Below the pieces are notes generated by a model. The model was not told the origin of the DNA. It was given only the letters and a program-made list of their open reading frames with translations, and ran no database searches. A DNA stretch of 64,000 nucleotides from Lampris incognitus. Its lineage: Eukaryota > Chordata > Actinopteri > Lampriformes > Lampridae. Positions 34,422 to 63,272 of this stretch are shown here, piece after piece. A program made the translations under genes and the position numbers. Positions within the stretch are counted from its first letter, which is position 1. Each line of letters opens with the position of its first letter. Where the stretch lies: positions 93,793,682 to 93,857,681 of the forward strand of contig NC_079213.1 of NCBI RefSeq assembly GCF_029633865.1, written 5' to 3'.

Positions 34422-35352
34422 TGTGTGTGTGTGCGCGGGTGTTTTTCTTCTGTGTATTTCTGTGTTTGTGTCTAGATGTCAGAAAAAGTGCAGCCAGCAG
34501 CAGATGTTGTGGCCAGTGGCAGCGTGACCGAATTAAAGATGTGGCGTGGAGGGAAGGAGAGGAAAGACAGAGGAGAGGGAAGGAAGAATAGATGGGAGGA
34601 CGGAGGAGACGGCGGCTGAGGACGCGAGGCTCGGGAGGGAGGTGGCGGTGGCTGCCTCAGAGGAAAATTAGGGAAGTGGCGAGGAGGGCCCTCGGCGGGG
34701 GTATATTGATTTTTAACCCCGTCCCGAGCGTCTGTAATGAGATCTAGTGGCTATGGCCTTTCTGCAGGAGCAGATTCATCACCTGGGGCTAGACGCCACG
34801 GCTGACCAGGACAGGGGCGTAGGCGGGGCGGCAGGGAAGGGTCATGAGGATGATGTGAAAAGGGGAAGTTGAGACAACTGAGAGGGACAGGGACTTGGTG
34901 AAGGAAGAGCAGAGAGAGGGGTGGATGGATGGATGGGTGGAATGTGTGGCTTTAAGATGGGCGGGCAGGAGAAGACAAACTGGCGTCTCATGAGGATTCT
35001 AGGAAAATGCCCGTTTGGGGTAGGCTGCTGCTAATTACTGCAGACAGTCTATGTCTGGACTCATCTCCATGGCAATGGGCTGGGCCTATCACTGGTCGGC
35101 AGGGTTGGCCAGCACACAGGAAGATACAGACGGGCAAATCAATGAAACGGAGGAAGGAGGGAAGGAGAGAGCAAAATGATGTTTATTATAGAGTCGGATT
35201 CGCTTTCAGCTTTTGTGTGCGCAAAAGCACATGTGCGTGGATTTGTTAGTGTACCAATACAATCATCAGTACTCGCTTATGTTGACTTATTCAGTATTAA
35301 TTTGCGAGAGCAGCTGTCAGTTGACCTTTTTGCATAAGAAAAACTTTTTTTT
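32356..35352. other. Non-coding with GA, CT and GT tracts
   Basis: No exon was recognised. Repeats include (GA)n at 32711-32732, CT-rich at 32801-32882 and GT at 34370-34432. The part about 32885-33110 is repeat-free and A/T-motif-rich. Confidence 0.5.
34370..34432. repeat. (GT)n microsatellite
   Basis: A near-perfect GT tract of about 60 bp. Confidence 0.92.
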
Positions 35353-35784
35353 GGGCATCCGGGTGGCGTGGCGGTCTATTCCGTTGCCTACCAACATGGG
35401 GATCGCCGGTTCGAATCCCCGTGTTACCTCTGGCTTGGTCGGGCGTCCCTACAGACACATTTGGCCGTGTCTGCGGGTGGGAAGCCGAATGTGGGTATGT
35501 GTCCTGGTCGCTGCACTAGCGCCTCCTCTGGTCAGTCGGGGCGCCTGTTAGGCAACGAGGGGGAACTGGGGGGAATAGCATGATCCTCCCACGCACTACG
35601 TCCACCTGGCGAAACTCCTCACTGTCAGGTGAAAAGAAGCGGCTGGCGACTCCACGTGTGACGGAGGAGGCATGTGGTAGTCTGCAGCCCTCCCCGGATT
35701 GGCAGAGGGGGTGGAGCAGTGACCGGGATGGCTCAGAGGAGTGGGGTAGTTGGCAAAACGTACAATTGGGGAGAAAAAGTGGGG
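35353..35784 (+). mobile_element. SINE-A copy 9
   Basis: One of the best-preserved heads, with A-box-like ggtggcgtggcggtcta (35362-35378) and B box ggttcgaatcc (35408-35418). A small change near 35549 replaces the usual tgttcagggg. Confidence 0.87.
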
Positions 35785-36259
35785 AAAATCCAAAAAAAGG
35801 AAAAAAAATATTTCCCCCCATTTTTTTTGTAGAGAAAATGTCAGTAGACGGCAACAAATCTGTCATCAGTGCTCTCTAGAGAGGAATGTTGCCATGTTGA
35901 AATCCAGGCCAGCTGGGAACATCCTGGTGATAATGGTAAGAAAGAAACACCTACCCATCCTTTAACAACCTCCCCTGTCCCAGTGCCTTCAAGTAAGGTG
36001 ACCAACTACCAGTTGCCCCACACCTAGTGCCCAGCAGCAGGAGACTGGGGTTGTACTGGTCAGCCAACTTTCACTGGAGATAAAAGGTTAATAATGGTGG
36101 ACTGCTGGGGACATAACCTGTCTGTACCGATAACCAAGACACTCCCAGAGAACTTAAGGGAAAACGGTATATTTTCAGTATCGCAGATTGTCGCGGCATC
36201 ACCTGCGAACTCAATTTTGGCGGCATTTCAGAGACACTCAGAGGACTGCTCAGTGTGTG

Positions 36260-36344
<85 letters not shown>

Positions 36345-37236
36345 CCCATATGACATATAGGGCTACTAATAGTCATTGATTTAGAGGTGTAGTGACATGC
36401 CGCTCCTTAAGGGGCGCACTATGCAACTCGCTAGGGTAGAGACTGCTACACGCAGTCGTCTTTCTTTTTTTCTTTTTGTGATCATCCTGGAAATTGTGCT
36501 CTTGAACCGACGACTGAATTTCATTATACACAGCCTCAGAAAGTTAGAGTATTGACATTTTTTTGATTCTGAAAAGTGTTATGTATAATCAGAATCTCAT
36601 CTGTGAGCTTACGAGACGAAGGTCTGTCGAGTTTTAAGTATTTGGAAGTCCGATTGGTTTTTTTATCTACCAGATAGAATTTGGAAGATTGTGATGGCGA
36701 GCCCAGCCCAGTGAGACTGTGGACAATCATAGAAGCGGTGGCCTACCGTAGGATCTGTCCCAGGAAACGTCTGACAAGCCTTAATCATTCATCCAGACAC
36801 CAGATAAGAACTCATACACACTAGCCTATTTCCTCTACCAGGGTAGAAATAGTCATCGTTGAAGTATATTCAATACACTCACGGATCAGGAACTGAACTC
36901 TTGGACTAACACATACACTCAAGGACAAGGAACTGAACTTTTCTTTCATCTCAAACTGCTAACACTCATTGAGGGTTGTGATTTGAATGAGGTTTTCTTT
37001 GGTTTATTATTTTATTTACTATAAAGAGCTCTATTTTGTTTTATTTCAATTCTTTTATGTAAAAGTCAGCGTTGTGTGTATTTTGCTGTTGTGAGGCAAT
37101 AAAATTGTCAACTGTTCAACTACACATCAGCTCCTCTCGTGAGTTAGTCAAGGCAAACCCCTCACCGAACCTAGTTAGATGTTAGCGCCTTTACTGCTAC
37201 CCCTTGTTTGCACTGGAGGTGCTACACATGTATATG
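35785..37236. other. Non-coding with a long GT tract
   Basis: No exon was recognised; there is (GT)n at 36252-36342. Confidence 0.5.
36252..36342. repeat. (GT)n microsatellite
   Basis: A GT tract of about 90 bp with a short TA block near its left end. Confidence 0.93.
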
Positions 37237-37278
37237 TGTGTGTGTGTGTATGTATATATATACATACACACACACACA
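37237..37278. repeat. 42-bp perfect palindrome in a TG/TA/CA tract
   Basis: TG, GTATG, TA, CATAC and CA blocks form a perfect inverted repeat with no spacer, abutting the tail of a DANA-like SINE. Confidence 0.85.
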
Positions 37279-37280
37279 TA

Positions 37281-37588
37281 CATTATCCAAGCCGCTTATC
37301 CTGCTCTCAGGGTCGCGGGGATGCTGAAGCCTATCCCAGCAGTCATTGGGCGGCAGGAAGGGAGACACCCGGGACAGGCCGCCAGGCCATCACAGGGCCG
37401 ACTCACACATTCACACCTAGGGACAATTTAGTATGGCCAATTCACCTGACCTACATGTCTTTGGACTGTGGGAGGAAACCGGAGCATCTGGAGGAAACCC
37501 ACGCAGACACGGGGAGGACATGCAACCTCCACACAGAGGACAACCCCCCAAGGTTGGACTACCCAGGGGTTCGAACCCAGAACCTAGT
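37281..37588 (-). mobile_element. DANA-like SINE copy, head-truncated
   Basis: A reverse-orientation copy with tail side at the left (ccaagccgcttatcctgctc) that ends at the B-box complement (gttcgaacccagaacct). Confidence 0.83.
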
Positions 37589-37821
37589 AATATAGAAATG
37601 CATACATAAAGATAATGTTGAAAATTGTGAATGTTTCCCCTTAAAAGCAGATCTGATGCCTGCAACTGAATTTTATACCTGTAAGCCTTTCAAAAAATTT
37701 AACTACTGGCATGACTGGGTGTGTCTCAATAGAAAGACTGATAATGTGCTCCTGCTCATGTAAACAAAAAAGTAGACATGTTGGAACGAGTGGGCTGTAG
37801 GGATATTAGGAAGGTGTGTGG

Positions 37822-37896
<75 letters not shown>

Positions 37897-38308
37897 TATA
37901 AACACCACATTAGTCCCTTATGATTTTTTTTTTTTTGCCCACAAAAATGTATACGTAAGTGTGTGTGTTGACAAACTCTGTGTAATTGTGAATGTAAGAA
38001 TTGGTATGACTGTAAATGCCGGTGAAATGAATTTGGGATCCACCAAGGATCGAACCATATTGAGTCAATGTCATCTCTCGTTTCCGAACTTCTCCGAGTA
38101 TAATGTCTACAAGTGACCGTGACCTTTTCCTCAATAACTCAATTTAACCAACTTACATCAATATATTTTTGTTTGTGTGTGTTTATGTTTGCCTGAATAC
38201 ACATACGCAAGCAATTATACATGTGTCACTAGCTCTGGCCTCTTTCAACTAAATCTTCCCTTCAGTAACCCAATGAGGAAAGGGTCATTTAGCCCATAGA
38301 GGGGATGT

Positions 38309-38340
<32 letters not shown>

Positions 38341-38409
38341 AGAGAGAGAGAGAGAAAGCTCCAGTCAGGTTATATGGGATTTGTCTTCTGTGAAAGTCAT
38401 TTCTTAAAA
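37589..38409. other. Non-coding with a (GA)n tract
   Basis: Contains (AG)n at 37824-37892 and a CA/AG pair at 38309-38356. No gene was recognised. Confidence 0.5.
37824..37892. repeat. (AG)n microsatellite
   Basis: A perfect AG tract of about 69 bp. Confidence 0.93.
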
Positions 38410-38640
38410 GGGCGGCACGGTGGCGCAGTGGTTAGCGCAGTCACCTCACAGTAAGAAGGCCCTGGGTTCGAACCCTGGGGTAGTCCAACCTTGGGGGTCG
38501 TCCCGGGTCATCCTCTGTGTGGAGTGTGCATGTTCTCCCTGTGTCTGCGTGGGTTTCCTCCGGGTGCTCCCGGGTGCTCCGGTTTCCTCCCACAGTCCAA
38601 TGACATGTAGGTCAGGTGAATCGGCCATACTAAATTGTCC

Positions 38641-38685
<45 letters not shown>

Positions 38686-38801
38686 CCCTGTGATGGACTG
38701 GGGCCTGTCCAGGGTGTCTCCCCACCTGCCGCATGATGACTGCTGGGATAGGCTGCAGCATCCCCGTGACCCTGAGAGCAGGATAAGCGGTTTGGATGGA
38801 T
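38410..38801 (+). mobile_element. DANA-like SINE copy, full length with an expanded (GT)n
   Basis: The tRNA-like head ggcggcacggtggcgcagtg has an intact A-box region and B box gggttcgaaccc (38464-38475). The conserved core is intact apart from a 10-bp duplication (gggtgctccc). The internal gtgtgaatgtg position has expanded into (GT)n at 38646-38682. Confidence 0.88.
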
Positions 38802-39430
38802 TTCTTAGAAGTGACATTTCCTTCTGGATGTGACATGAGTGAAGGTTCAGTTTGCTGCTCGTTGTTGGTGTTTTGCACTGAAGCAGCTATGGGATATCGG
38901 CTGAGCAGATGCATGTGGTCGGAATATGACTACAGCTGCTCACACAAATGTAAACATACACATGTATACTAGATGGTGCTTATTTATGTGTTTGAATATA
39001 TCGGTGGAAGCGCACTACACTCATTTAACATGGGAGTTTCATAGCTTCCCCTCAGCCCAGGGGGCGAGGGGGGTCAGGCTCAGCACACGTTGTGTGTGTT
39101 CGTGTGTGGGAAAGAAGGTGAAAACTGAAGCCATAGGTACATTTTTTACCAGCACTAACATTTCTTAGTGCTGGTTTTAATTTAGTTGCAGCTTCAGAGG
39201 GGCAGGAGTCCCTGCGTCAGGACATTCAGACAGTATCAGGTAGGCTTTCAGCGACAGAAATATAGGCCCTATACTAAAATAACTTTGAGGTATTGTGATT
39301 ATCAGTGCTGTCTGACAGTTGACATAATATCATGTATCACAAACGCCACCAATCTGGCACCTAGCTTGGATAAAACAAACCACAAAAGGTATTTGCAAAT
39401 ACTGTTTGACTCAGGTTTCTCTGCACACAC

Positions 39431-39431
<1 letters not shown>

Positions 39432-39499
<68 letters not shown>
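39432..39499. repeat. (GT)n microsatellite
   Basis: A perfect GT tract of about 68 bp. Confidence 0.93.
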
Positions 39500-39500
<1 letters not shown>

Positions 39501-39867
39501 CAACTGGCACTCTAGCAAACTCAATCAGGCCACTTTGACCCCATTACATGAACTGAAAGCATAGTAAAAGTCCTGGCATTGTAGCTTAACCAATCACATT
39601 ATTGAGTGTCGTGTGCACATGCACTTGCTGTGTGTGTGTTTGTGTGCACTCGTGTGCCTGTGTATGCAGTTGTTTGCACTGAAAACTGAAGACGCCCCTC
39701 CGTCAGAGTCAAACCAAGCTTGACTGAACGGTACCTGATGGACATGCATACATGCCATAGCCAAACATTTACCGTTTGGGATTCAAACGTCAGCGTATGA
39801 GTCACACTGTAAAGAAACACTGCTGCACATCACAGCCATCGTTGTCTTGTTGACACTTGAGCTCAAC

Positions 39868-40206
<339 letters not shown>

Positions 40207-41478
40207 TGATAGAATGACAGGAGATGTAGCGATTGTTGAATACCTCCTTGTTCACTATTTATCCCGTGCTCTTGAGTACGGTACGTGTTAAGAAATAGAT
40301 AGTAGAACTACGTAATTGTTCATTGATGCATAGGGAAATTAATCTCCCTTTCAATTGGCGTTACATGTTAGATTTATTTTATCCTTTGATCGCAGTTGTA
40401 ATTATGTGAAATGGTGGTGTTGGGAGCAATAAGGCCGAGGAGATGAAAGTTTGCCCTGCTGTCAGACTGTAAAAGGGTTGAATTAATACGTTTGTGACCC
40501 CTGCAGATGTGAATGGAGCTTTGCATCAGTTGAACTGTACCCTGCGCTTACTTAGCGGGTCGGTGTGTATCTATGGCGTTGGCAGGATGGGATGACGTTG
40601 AGGATGTGTTGGCTTTGGGCTGTTTGTCCTTTTCTCTCCCTACAGCCTCATCACATTAAGCACCACATGGCCCCCGGCAGCTCTGCTGGCCACAGTAAAG
40701 CTGCTTGTTGTTCGCAGCCGTGTGCGCACACACAGACACACACACACATTGCTTCTATCATTAAATACGGCCACGCACGAACACACGCAGATGAACATAC
40801 ACCCACTCACTTCAACACCCCTCAGGTTCTCCTACTTCCTGTATTTGGCAACTTGCTTGCATAATATCTGTTCCTTATCTGTGTGTCAATAAGGCAAAGA
40901 GGGAGTGGCTGGGGGGGGTGGGAGAGCGAGAGAGAGAGAGTGGGAGAGAGAGAATGGAGGGAGAGAGAGAGAGTGGGTGAGAGAGAGAGCGAATGGGAGA
41001 GACAAAATGTGGGAGAGGGAGTGGGAGAGAGAGAATGCGGGAGAGAGGGAGAGAGAAAGAGAATGGGTGAGAGAGAATGGGCAAGAGAGAGGAGGGGGAG
41101 ACAACTCGCCATGTTCTCTCATTTTTATATTTGGGAATTTTACTTAGAGACCTCGCCAAAGCATGGAAAAATATTGTTTTCATCCCACGTTTTCACTTTG
41201 TCATGTCTGTTTGCCACAGGTTAGAAGTATTTAATTTCATACATTATCGTGATTTTAGTAAAAGCCTACCTCGCAAAATTACCCAGCCCAATTGGTGAGT
41301 TTTGTAAAGGCAATCACAATTTTCCCTTTACTGTCCTCATCTCCTGTCTTAAATACCCAATTTCCTTTCTCTGCTTGCTCCCTGTACCTTCTCCATCCCT
41401 TTCCCCCCTCCATGGCCATCCCTATGATTTATGTTTTTGGTCACACATTATTATTGTTGCTATCAAATTGTCTTGCAG

Positions 41479-41484
<6 letters not shown>

Positions 41485-41551
<67 letters not shown>
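41485..41551. repeat. (GT)n microsatellite
   Basis: A perfect GT tract of about 66 bp. Confidence 0.93.
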
Positions 41552-41554
<3 letters not shown>

Positions 41555-43342
41555 AGCTGGCGATGACAGTATCACGCTGTCTGCTCTCTCCTTCCCTGAG
41601 ATCTGCATGTTTTTTGTTTACACTCCATCCCGTCCCTACACACACACTCTCTCACCCTCTCCCTCTCTCTCTCTCTCTTCTGTCTCCCTTCCTCACTCGC
41701 TCTCTCTCTCAGGGTGAATGTCTTACATCAGATCAGTAAAAGCATTCATAGTAAAGCTTTTGAAGCTTGGGACTCCCACTGTGGCCAAATATAGTGAACG
41801 TGAATCCGGCAGCCATGTGTGCGTGTGTGTGTGTGTTTGTAAAAGGGTGCATGAGTGTATGTGCGTGTGCTCCTGAATAAATGGCTCTGGGGTAAAAACG
41901 TGTTTGTTATTGTTCCCAGCGCTTTGCCCATAGACAACACTGGGGAGGTTTTTGGTTGTTTTTTTATGTGTGTAAAGTGCAGGAAGTGTTGCCGTGTGTG
42001 GCTGCGTGCTATTGGCTCCCTGGGCTTCTCCCATGTTCCCTCCCCGGGGACCAAGCAGCTAAGGCTCTTTACTGCCGCGGCCAAATTAAAGGTAAACACA
42101 ACACACCTTTGATCAGGCTTTGCATTCAAATTCCTTACGGGAAGAAGGCAGGTTTAGGGAAGCAGCGAACAAGCTACTGAACGGCACCGTGAGCTTTTAT
42201 ATGCGCGCATGCATATGTCCACGTGCATGCGTGCATGGATGTGCACGCGTGCAGCCTAATGAGAAGGAACTCTCCAGGATGCTGTGTCCTCCTCCTCCTC
42301 CTTCTCTTGTTGTGAAAGCGCGAGTGAAATCATCCCTCCATATCTGCCCATCCTCCCAGCATGAAAACAAAACAAGGCGTTGTATGAATGAAAGTGGGAG
42401 GGGCACAGTGGCCTAGAAAGGCAGGCAGGCAGGCAGGCAAGCAAGCAGAGATAGATAGAAGGACAGATAGTTAAATAGATGGATAATGGTGCAAAAGGGG
42501 GACTAAGGCTGGAGAAAGAGGAGAGAAGGGGAAGAGAAGGGGAGAGGAGGAGGGGTGAATGAGTGAGCCGGCTGGAGCATGTTTGGCAGAGGAGCTAGCT
42601 AGCTAGCGTAGCTCAGCTCTAGCGTGAGCAGAATGGGAATAATGCTGCTGCAGTGGCAGCATTTGTGCTGTTCTATAGTACTGCTCCCAGAGCTGTGCTG
42701 GGATCAGAGAGAGAGCCAGAGAGAGAGCGAGTGAGACAGAGAGAGAAACGGGAAAAGGGTAAACATCCTTGAGAAGACCAGACAGAGCACCCTCACAGAA
42801 AACAAGAGTTCACCACAACACATTGTGTTGCAGTTTCATCATGATAACTTGACGATGTCTTGTAAACAAGGGCTTCAGATGGCCCTGAATTCATTGGAAT
42901 TTGGAGGGGGGGGGAGAGCTGGTTCACAATCTCTGACTAACTGCATTTGCCCGTAGCTTGTTCTTATCCACCCTAAGCAGCAACAGTAGTAGCAGTAATA
43001 TCTTCCCTGGCACGCTGGCTCCTTGTCCGCGTCTGCCCCCTGTCTGCCCCGGCGAGGCCAGGGTTAAACCTGGGCGTCTCTCCTCCTGAAACACGGAGGA
43101 CGCCATTGAATGGCTGCCTCCCCCAGCCAGCAAACACATTGGCTGAGGCTGAGGGCGGATCTGAGGCTGGAGCAGCACTTCGGCATGGATCAGGCGTTGA
43201 AGCCGGATCCGGAGTGCGCCTCAGCTCAGTCTGAGTTCTGTTATGTGACGGCGCGGTCACAGCGTGTACATACACAGCAGACAGGAGAGAGGGGGAGGAC
43301 CTGGGAGAAGAAAACAGGAGAGCTATGCATTTTCTGTCCATG

Positions 43343-43384
<42 letters not shown>

Positions 43385-44563
43385 GTTTGTGTGTGTGTGA
43401 AAGAGAGAGCAATGGTGTGCTAGCTCAGAGTAAAGATGATGTGTATGAGTGATTGAGAGAGAAAGAGAAGCCCCTGTTTGAGCCATCTTACAAGGTCGGG
43501 GGTGATGTTTTTTCTGCATAAGCTGTTCTCTTCTCTCTCTCTGTTTTCGACCCACCCACCACCAGCAGCATCAGCAGCCTCTCTTCATTGCTCTTTCATT
43601 TCCTTCAGCCTCCTAACCCCTCCACCCACCCATCTTCCATTGCCCCCCCCTCCCACCTTGCCCCACCACAACATGGCCCCGCCTGTACTCTGATTTTAGT
43701 CAGGCAGTGCGATAGGCAGCCTTCCCGCACGGGAGAAAGAGTCCTGGCTCTTTCCTTGGCAGTGAGCGCTTATGTGATGTCCTCACAGACGTGGCATCCT
43801 TTGAAGACTTGCATGCAGTGCCCGCGTTGCCCTCCTCAGCTATTTAACGCTCAGATGCGTTGCATTATCCCTCCACTTTCCCTTCCGTGTCTTCAGCCGT
43901 TTGCAGCAGCTGGAAAATGGTGACAGTGGCTTCATTTGCTGATTTCGCTTGTTTGTAGGAATTCAGACTGTAGGTAAATGTCACGGAAGTCATTTGGAAT
44001 TCATTCAGATCCAAAGATTGTCCCGTATTTGAGGCCTGGGTCAGAGAGAGTTTTCTTTTTTTATTTGGTTTTACTCCTGAGAAACAGAGGCGGGTGGGGC
44101 TTGCCTCACAGGACAATATGATTTCCTTGCCGAGGTAGCAGGTAGAGTATGGTGAATATAACAGTTATAGTAAACATTTCAAAGTATTTTAGGCAGTCTG
44201 TGGGGTTGACACCCTCTCTTCTGTTGCCCGTCCATCAATCGGTACATCAAGTTAGTAAAAAGGTTAGGGCCTGCTATAGCATGAGACCTAATAAGTTTTT
44301 CTAAGTCTCTGTTGACCCAATAAGGTGATAAAGGCTACTTTATTAGATCATTGTCGCTCACAGGTCAAATCTTACATTTAATCCAATCACAAGTGACAAG
44401 CGACCCATTTGGCCAAATGTTTCCCAATAAGTCAAATTAAATCTGACATGAGGTAATGACTCTACAGCCCCTTAACCTATTGGGGCTTCGCCAAACTTTG
44501 GGTGCATTCGTGTATAAAAGTGTGGTGCTAGAATACCATAGAAAATAATTAAGAAGCTTTACT

Positions 44564-44930
44564 TTGGGCACGGTGGGGCAGTGGTTAGCGTGGTTGCCTC
44601 ACAGCAAGAAGGTCCTGGGTTTGAGCCCTGGGGTAGTCCAACCTTGGGAGGTCATCCCGGGTCATCCTCGGTGTGGAGTTTGCATGTTCTCCCTGTGTCT
44701 GTGTGGGTTTCCTCCGGGTGCTCCAATTTCCTCCCACAGTCCAAAGACATGCCGGTCAGGTGAATCAGCTGTACTACATTGTCCCTAGGTGTGAATGTGT
44801 CGGCCCTGTGATGGCCTGGTGGCCTGTCCAGGGTGTCTCCCTGCCTGCCGCCCAGTGACTGCTGGGATAGGTTCCAGCATCCTGTGACCCCGATTGGGAT
44901 AAGCGGCTTGGATAATGGATGGATGGATGC
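44564..44930 (+). mobile_element. DANA-like SINE copy, nearly full length
   Basis: The head begins ggcacggtggggcagtggtt, the B box reads gggtttgagccc, and the core and a ggatggatgg tail are present. Confidence 0.86.
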
Positions 44931-45081
44931 TCTGGTCAAGTTAATACTGGAGTTAACCTTCATAGATCCTACAGTGATGCTATATGATTTGCTGTCCCAC
45001 AACAAAGTTTCTTTGTACTTATGTCTACCAGTTTGGTTGCATTTGGTCTGTTGCAGTTCGTAAGTCTTTTTTGTTAACTTC

Positions 45082-45400
45082 ATTCATCCATCCATACCTG
45101 CTTAATCTAATCCAGGGTCATAGGGGCTGGAGTCTGTCCCACCAGGCTCTGGGCAGAAGGTAGGGAGACACCCTGGACTGGTCACCAGTCCATCACAGAA
45201 CCAAATGAACAGTCACATATACACCATTCAAACCTGTGGGAATTATAGACTCAAATACACCTATGGAAGGAGATCAGCGCATCCAGAGGAAACCCACACA
45301 AACATCGGGAGAACATGCAAATTCCACATAGATGGACTGGAATTGAACCTAGGGCCCCCCTGCTGGGATGTGACATAGTTAACCACTAAACTGTGCACAC
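45082..45400 (-). mobile_element. Old DANA-like SINE copy, diverged
   Basis: The layout matches the neighbouring copies (cattcatccatcc tail, gggcagaagg-type linker, gagaacatgcaaattccac core, gttaaccactaaac head). It carries many more substitutions, so it is an older insertion. Confidence 0.7.
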
Positions 45401-45586
45401 CTTGTCTACTTTTGGAGATCATTTTAAATGCATTGACTGGATTACCGGCCTCATACCTAGATCTAGCCATGGTTTTAGTCCTGGTCCAGTCCCATTTGGT
45501 AGCTGAGTGCCAAGCGTTTTTGATAAGCAAGTTTCTGACCATAGGGACTGGGTACAAGACCCCAAACTGACCAACAATATCCATTC

Positions 45587-45938
45587 CATTATCCAAGCCA
45601 CTTATCCCAGTCGGGGTCATGGGATGCTGGAGGCTATCCTAGTAGTTATCAGGCAGCAGGCGGAGAGACACCCTGGACAGGCCGCCAGTCCATCACAGGG
45701 CTGACAAATTCCCACCTAGGGACAATTTAGTATGGCCAATTCACCTGACCTATATGTCTTTGGACTGTGGGAGGAAACCGGAGCACCCGGAGGAAATCCA
45801 TGCAGGCACGGGGAGAACATGCAAACTCCACACAGAAGACAACCTGGGATGACCCCCAGGGTTGGACAACTCTGGGGTTTGAACCCAGGACCTTCTTGCT
45901 GTAAGGTAACTGCTAACCACTGCGCCACCGTGCCACCC
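45587..45938 (-). mobile_element. DANA-like SINE copy, full length
   Basis: A reverse-orientation copy with a well-kept core, ending at gctaaccactgcgccaccgtgcc. Confidence 0.86.
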
Positions 45939-47272
45939 AAGATATTTGTTGGCAGACTAGTGCGTCTCTCTGGCCACCTAACTGTTGTAGAGGGGGAAGG
46001 GGGAATTGAAACTGGGGTCTCCGCACCACAGGCAAATGCGCTAACCAATCAACTACAGGGTCCGACCCAACTTAGACAATATGACTGGGAAAAATGAAAG
46101 TGTGTTGCTCTCCTCTTCCCCCCCAGAAATTACCCTAAAGTCAACCCCCTTAAACCTCAACTGCTGTGGTGGAACTGCTAAGTGGGCAACAGCAGAACAC
46201 AACCATTGAACTGGGAAGCTTCCAAGTATAAACGTGTTAACTGAAGGAATGTATACCCAGGAGTTGCTAGAAACCACCATGCATTTTCAATAAACTTCCC
46301 CTGGATGAATAAATGCTTTTGAGAACATTCTCAAGTCACACCACAATCTCCAGTCCAAACTCCCTGGCCAGGTCTCATCCCATTCCAATCCTTGCACACC
46401 TTTACCGATTAGAAGCACACTGCTTTGTCCTCTCTTATCCTAACAGATCATGTATACAGACTGACATTCACATACACACATCCACAGACTGACACACCAG
46501 CATGTTGTTATTGAGGACGTTAAAGAAATGACCTGCGCAATGAGAGGATGGGGAGCAGTTGTAACACTAGCATCAGAGGCACGGAGTAGTCAGAGGTCAC
46601 CTGCAGGTGTCTTCTGGAGGAGATTAAACTTTTTCTCAGACAGAGGATTGCGATATTTTCTCTTGGGGCAATGAGACCTGGAAGGAAAGGAGCTGCAAAA
46701 ATCTTTCAGAGAGGACCTGTTTTTATTCCCATAAAGCCATGCAAATGTGATTTGTCCATGCAGTCACACATGTGCATGTGTATGCCCTCGTTGCTCTCAG
46801 TTCAGAATAAACCACCACTCAGAGGCCATTTTGGCCCTGAGGTTTCCCGCTGAGCCTGCCCCTTCCTGTAGTAATGTTTTGTGAGGCGTACAGTTTTAAA
46901 GACAGAGTGACAGAGAGGGAGAGTATAGCCTGTATGTCCCTCCAGTGCTGTGTTATTTTAATTGGTATTTTGTTTTTATTTTATTTTGCTGCTACAGCCT
47001 CACTGTTGTAAAAGCGGAGTGTTTTGGAGTAATTTTGTGGACTTTGGGTTCGCCCCAGCGCTCACCCACTCATCTCCAAACACTACTCAGACTCTGTGCA
47101 GATGTACAACACGACTGTGAGCAACACAGCGTATTACTACAACTGGGGCATGCACAAAAAAAAGCCCTTTTTGATGGGTTTGTTTTTTGGCCACCTTTTG
47201 TCTACCTGTTTTTAAATATGATTCTAACCTACTCTTTACCCCCCCCCCCCATCTCTTCGTCTCTCTCCCTAG
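45939..47272. other. Presumed insr intron sequence before the first visible exon
   Basis: No exon was recognised. A C-run and pyrimidine tract (47240-47270) lead directly into the AG acceptor of the first visible insr exon. Confidence 0.55.

Positions 47273-63272
<16,000 letters not shown>

Noticed and set aside
35353..35440. Functional tRNA gene
   Set aside because: A and B boxes are present but the acceptor stem and anticodon arm do not fold as a tRNA; it is the SINE head.
36252..36342. Proteins of alternating Val-Cys or His-Thr
   Set aside because: They are translations of (GT)n and (CA)n tracts here and at many other sites.
38410..38480. tRNA gene in the ggcggcacggtggcgcagtgg segment
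   Set aside because: It is the conserved head of a DANA-like SINE found in ten other places in the window.
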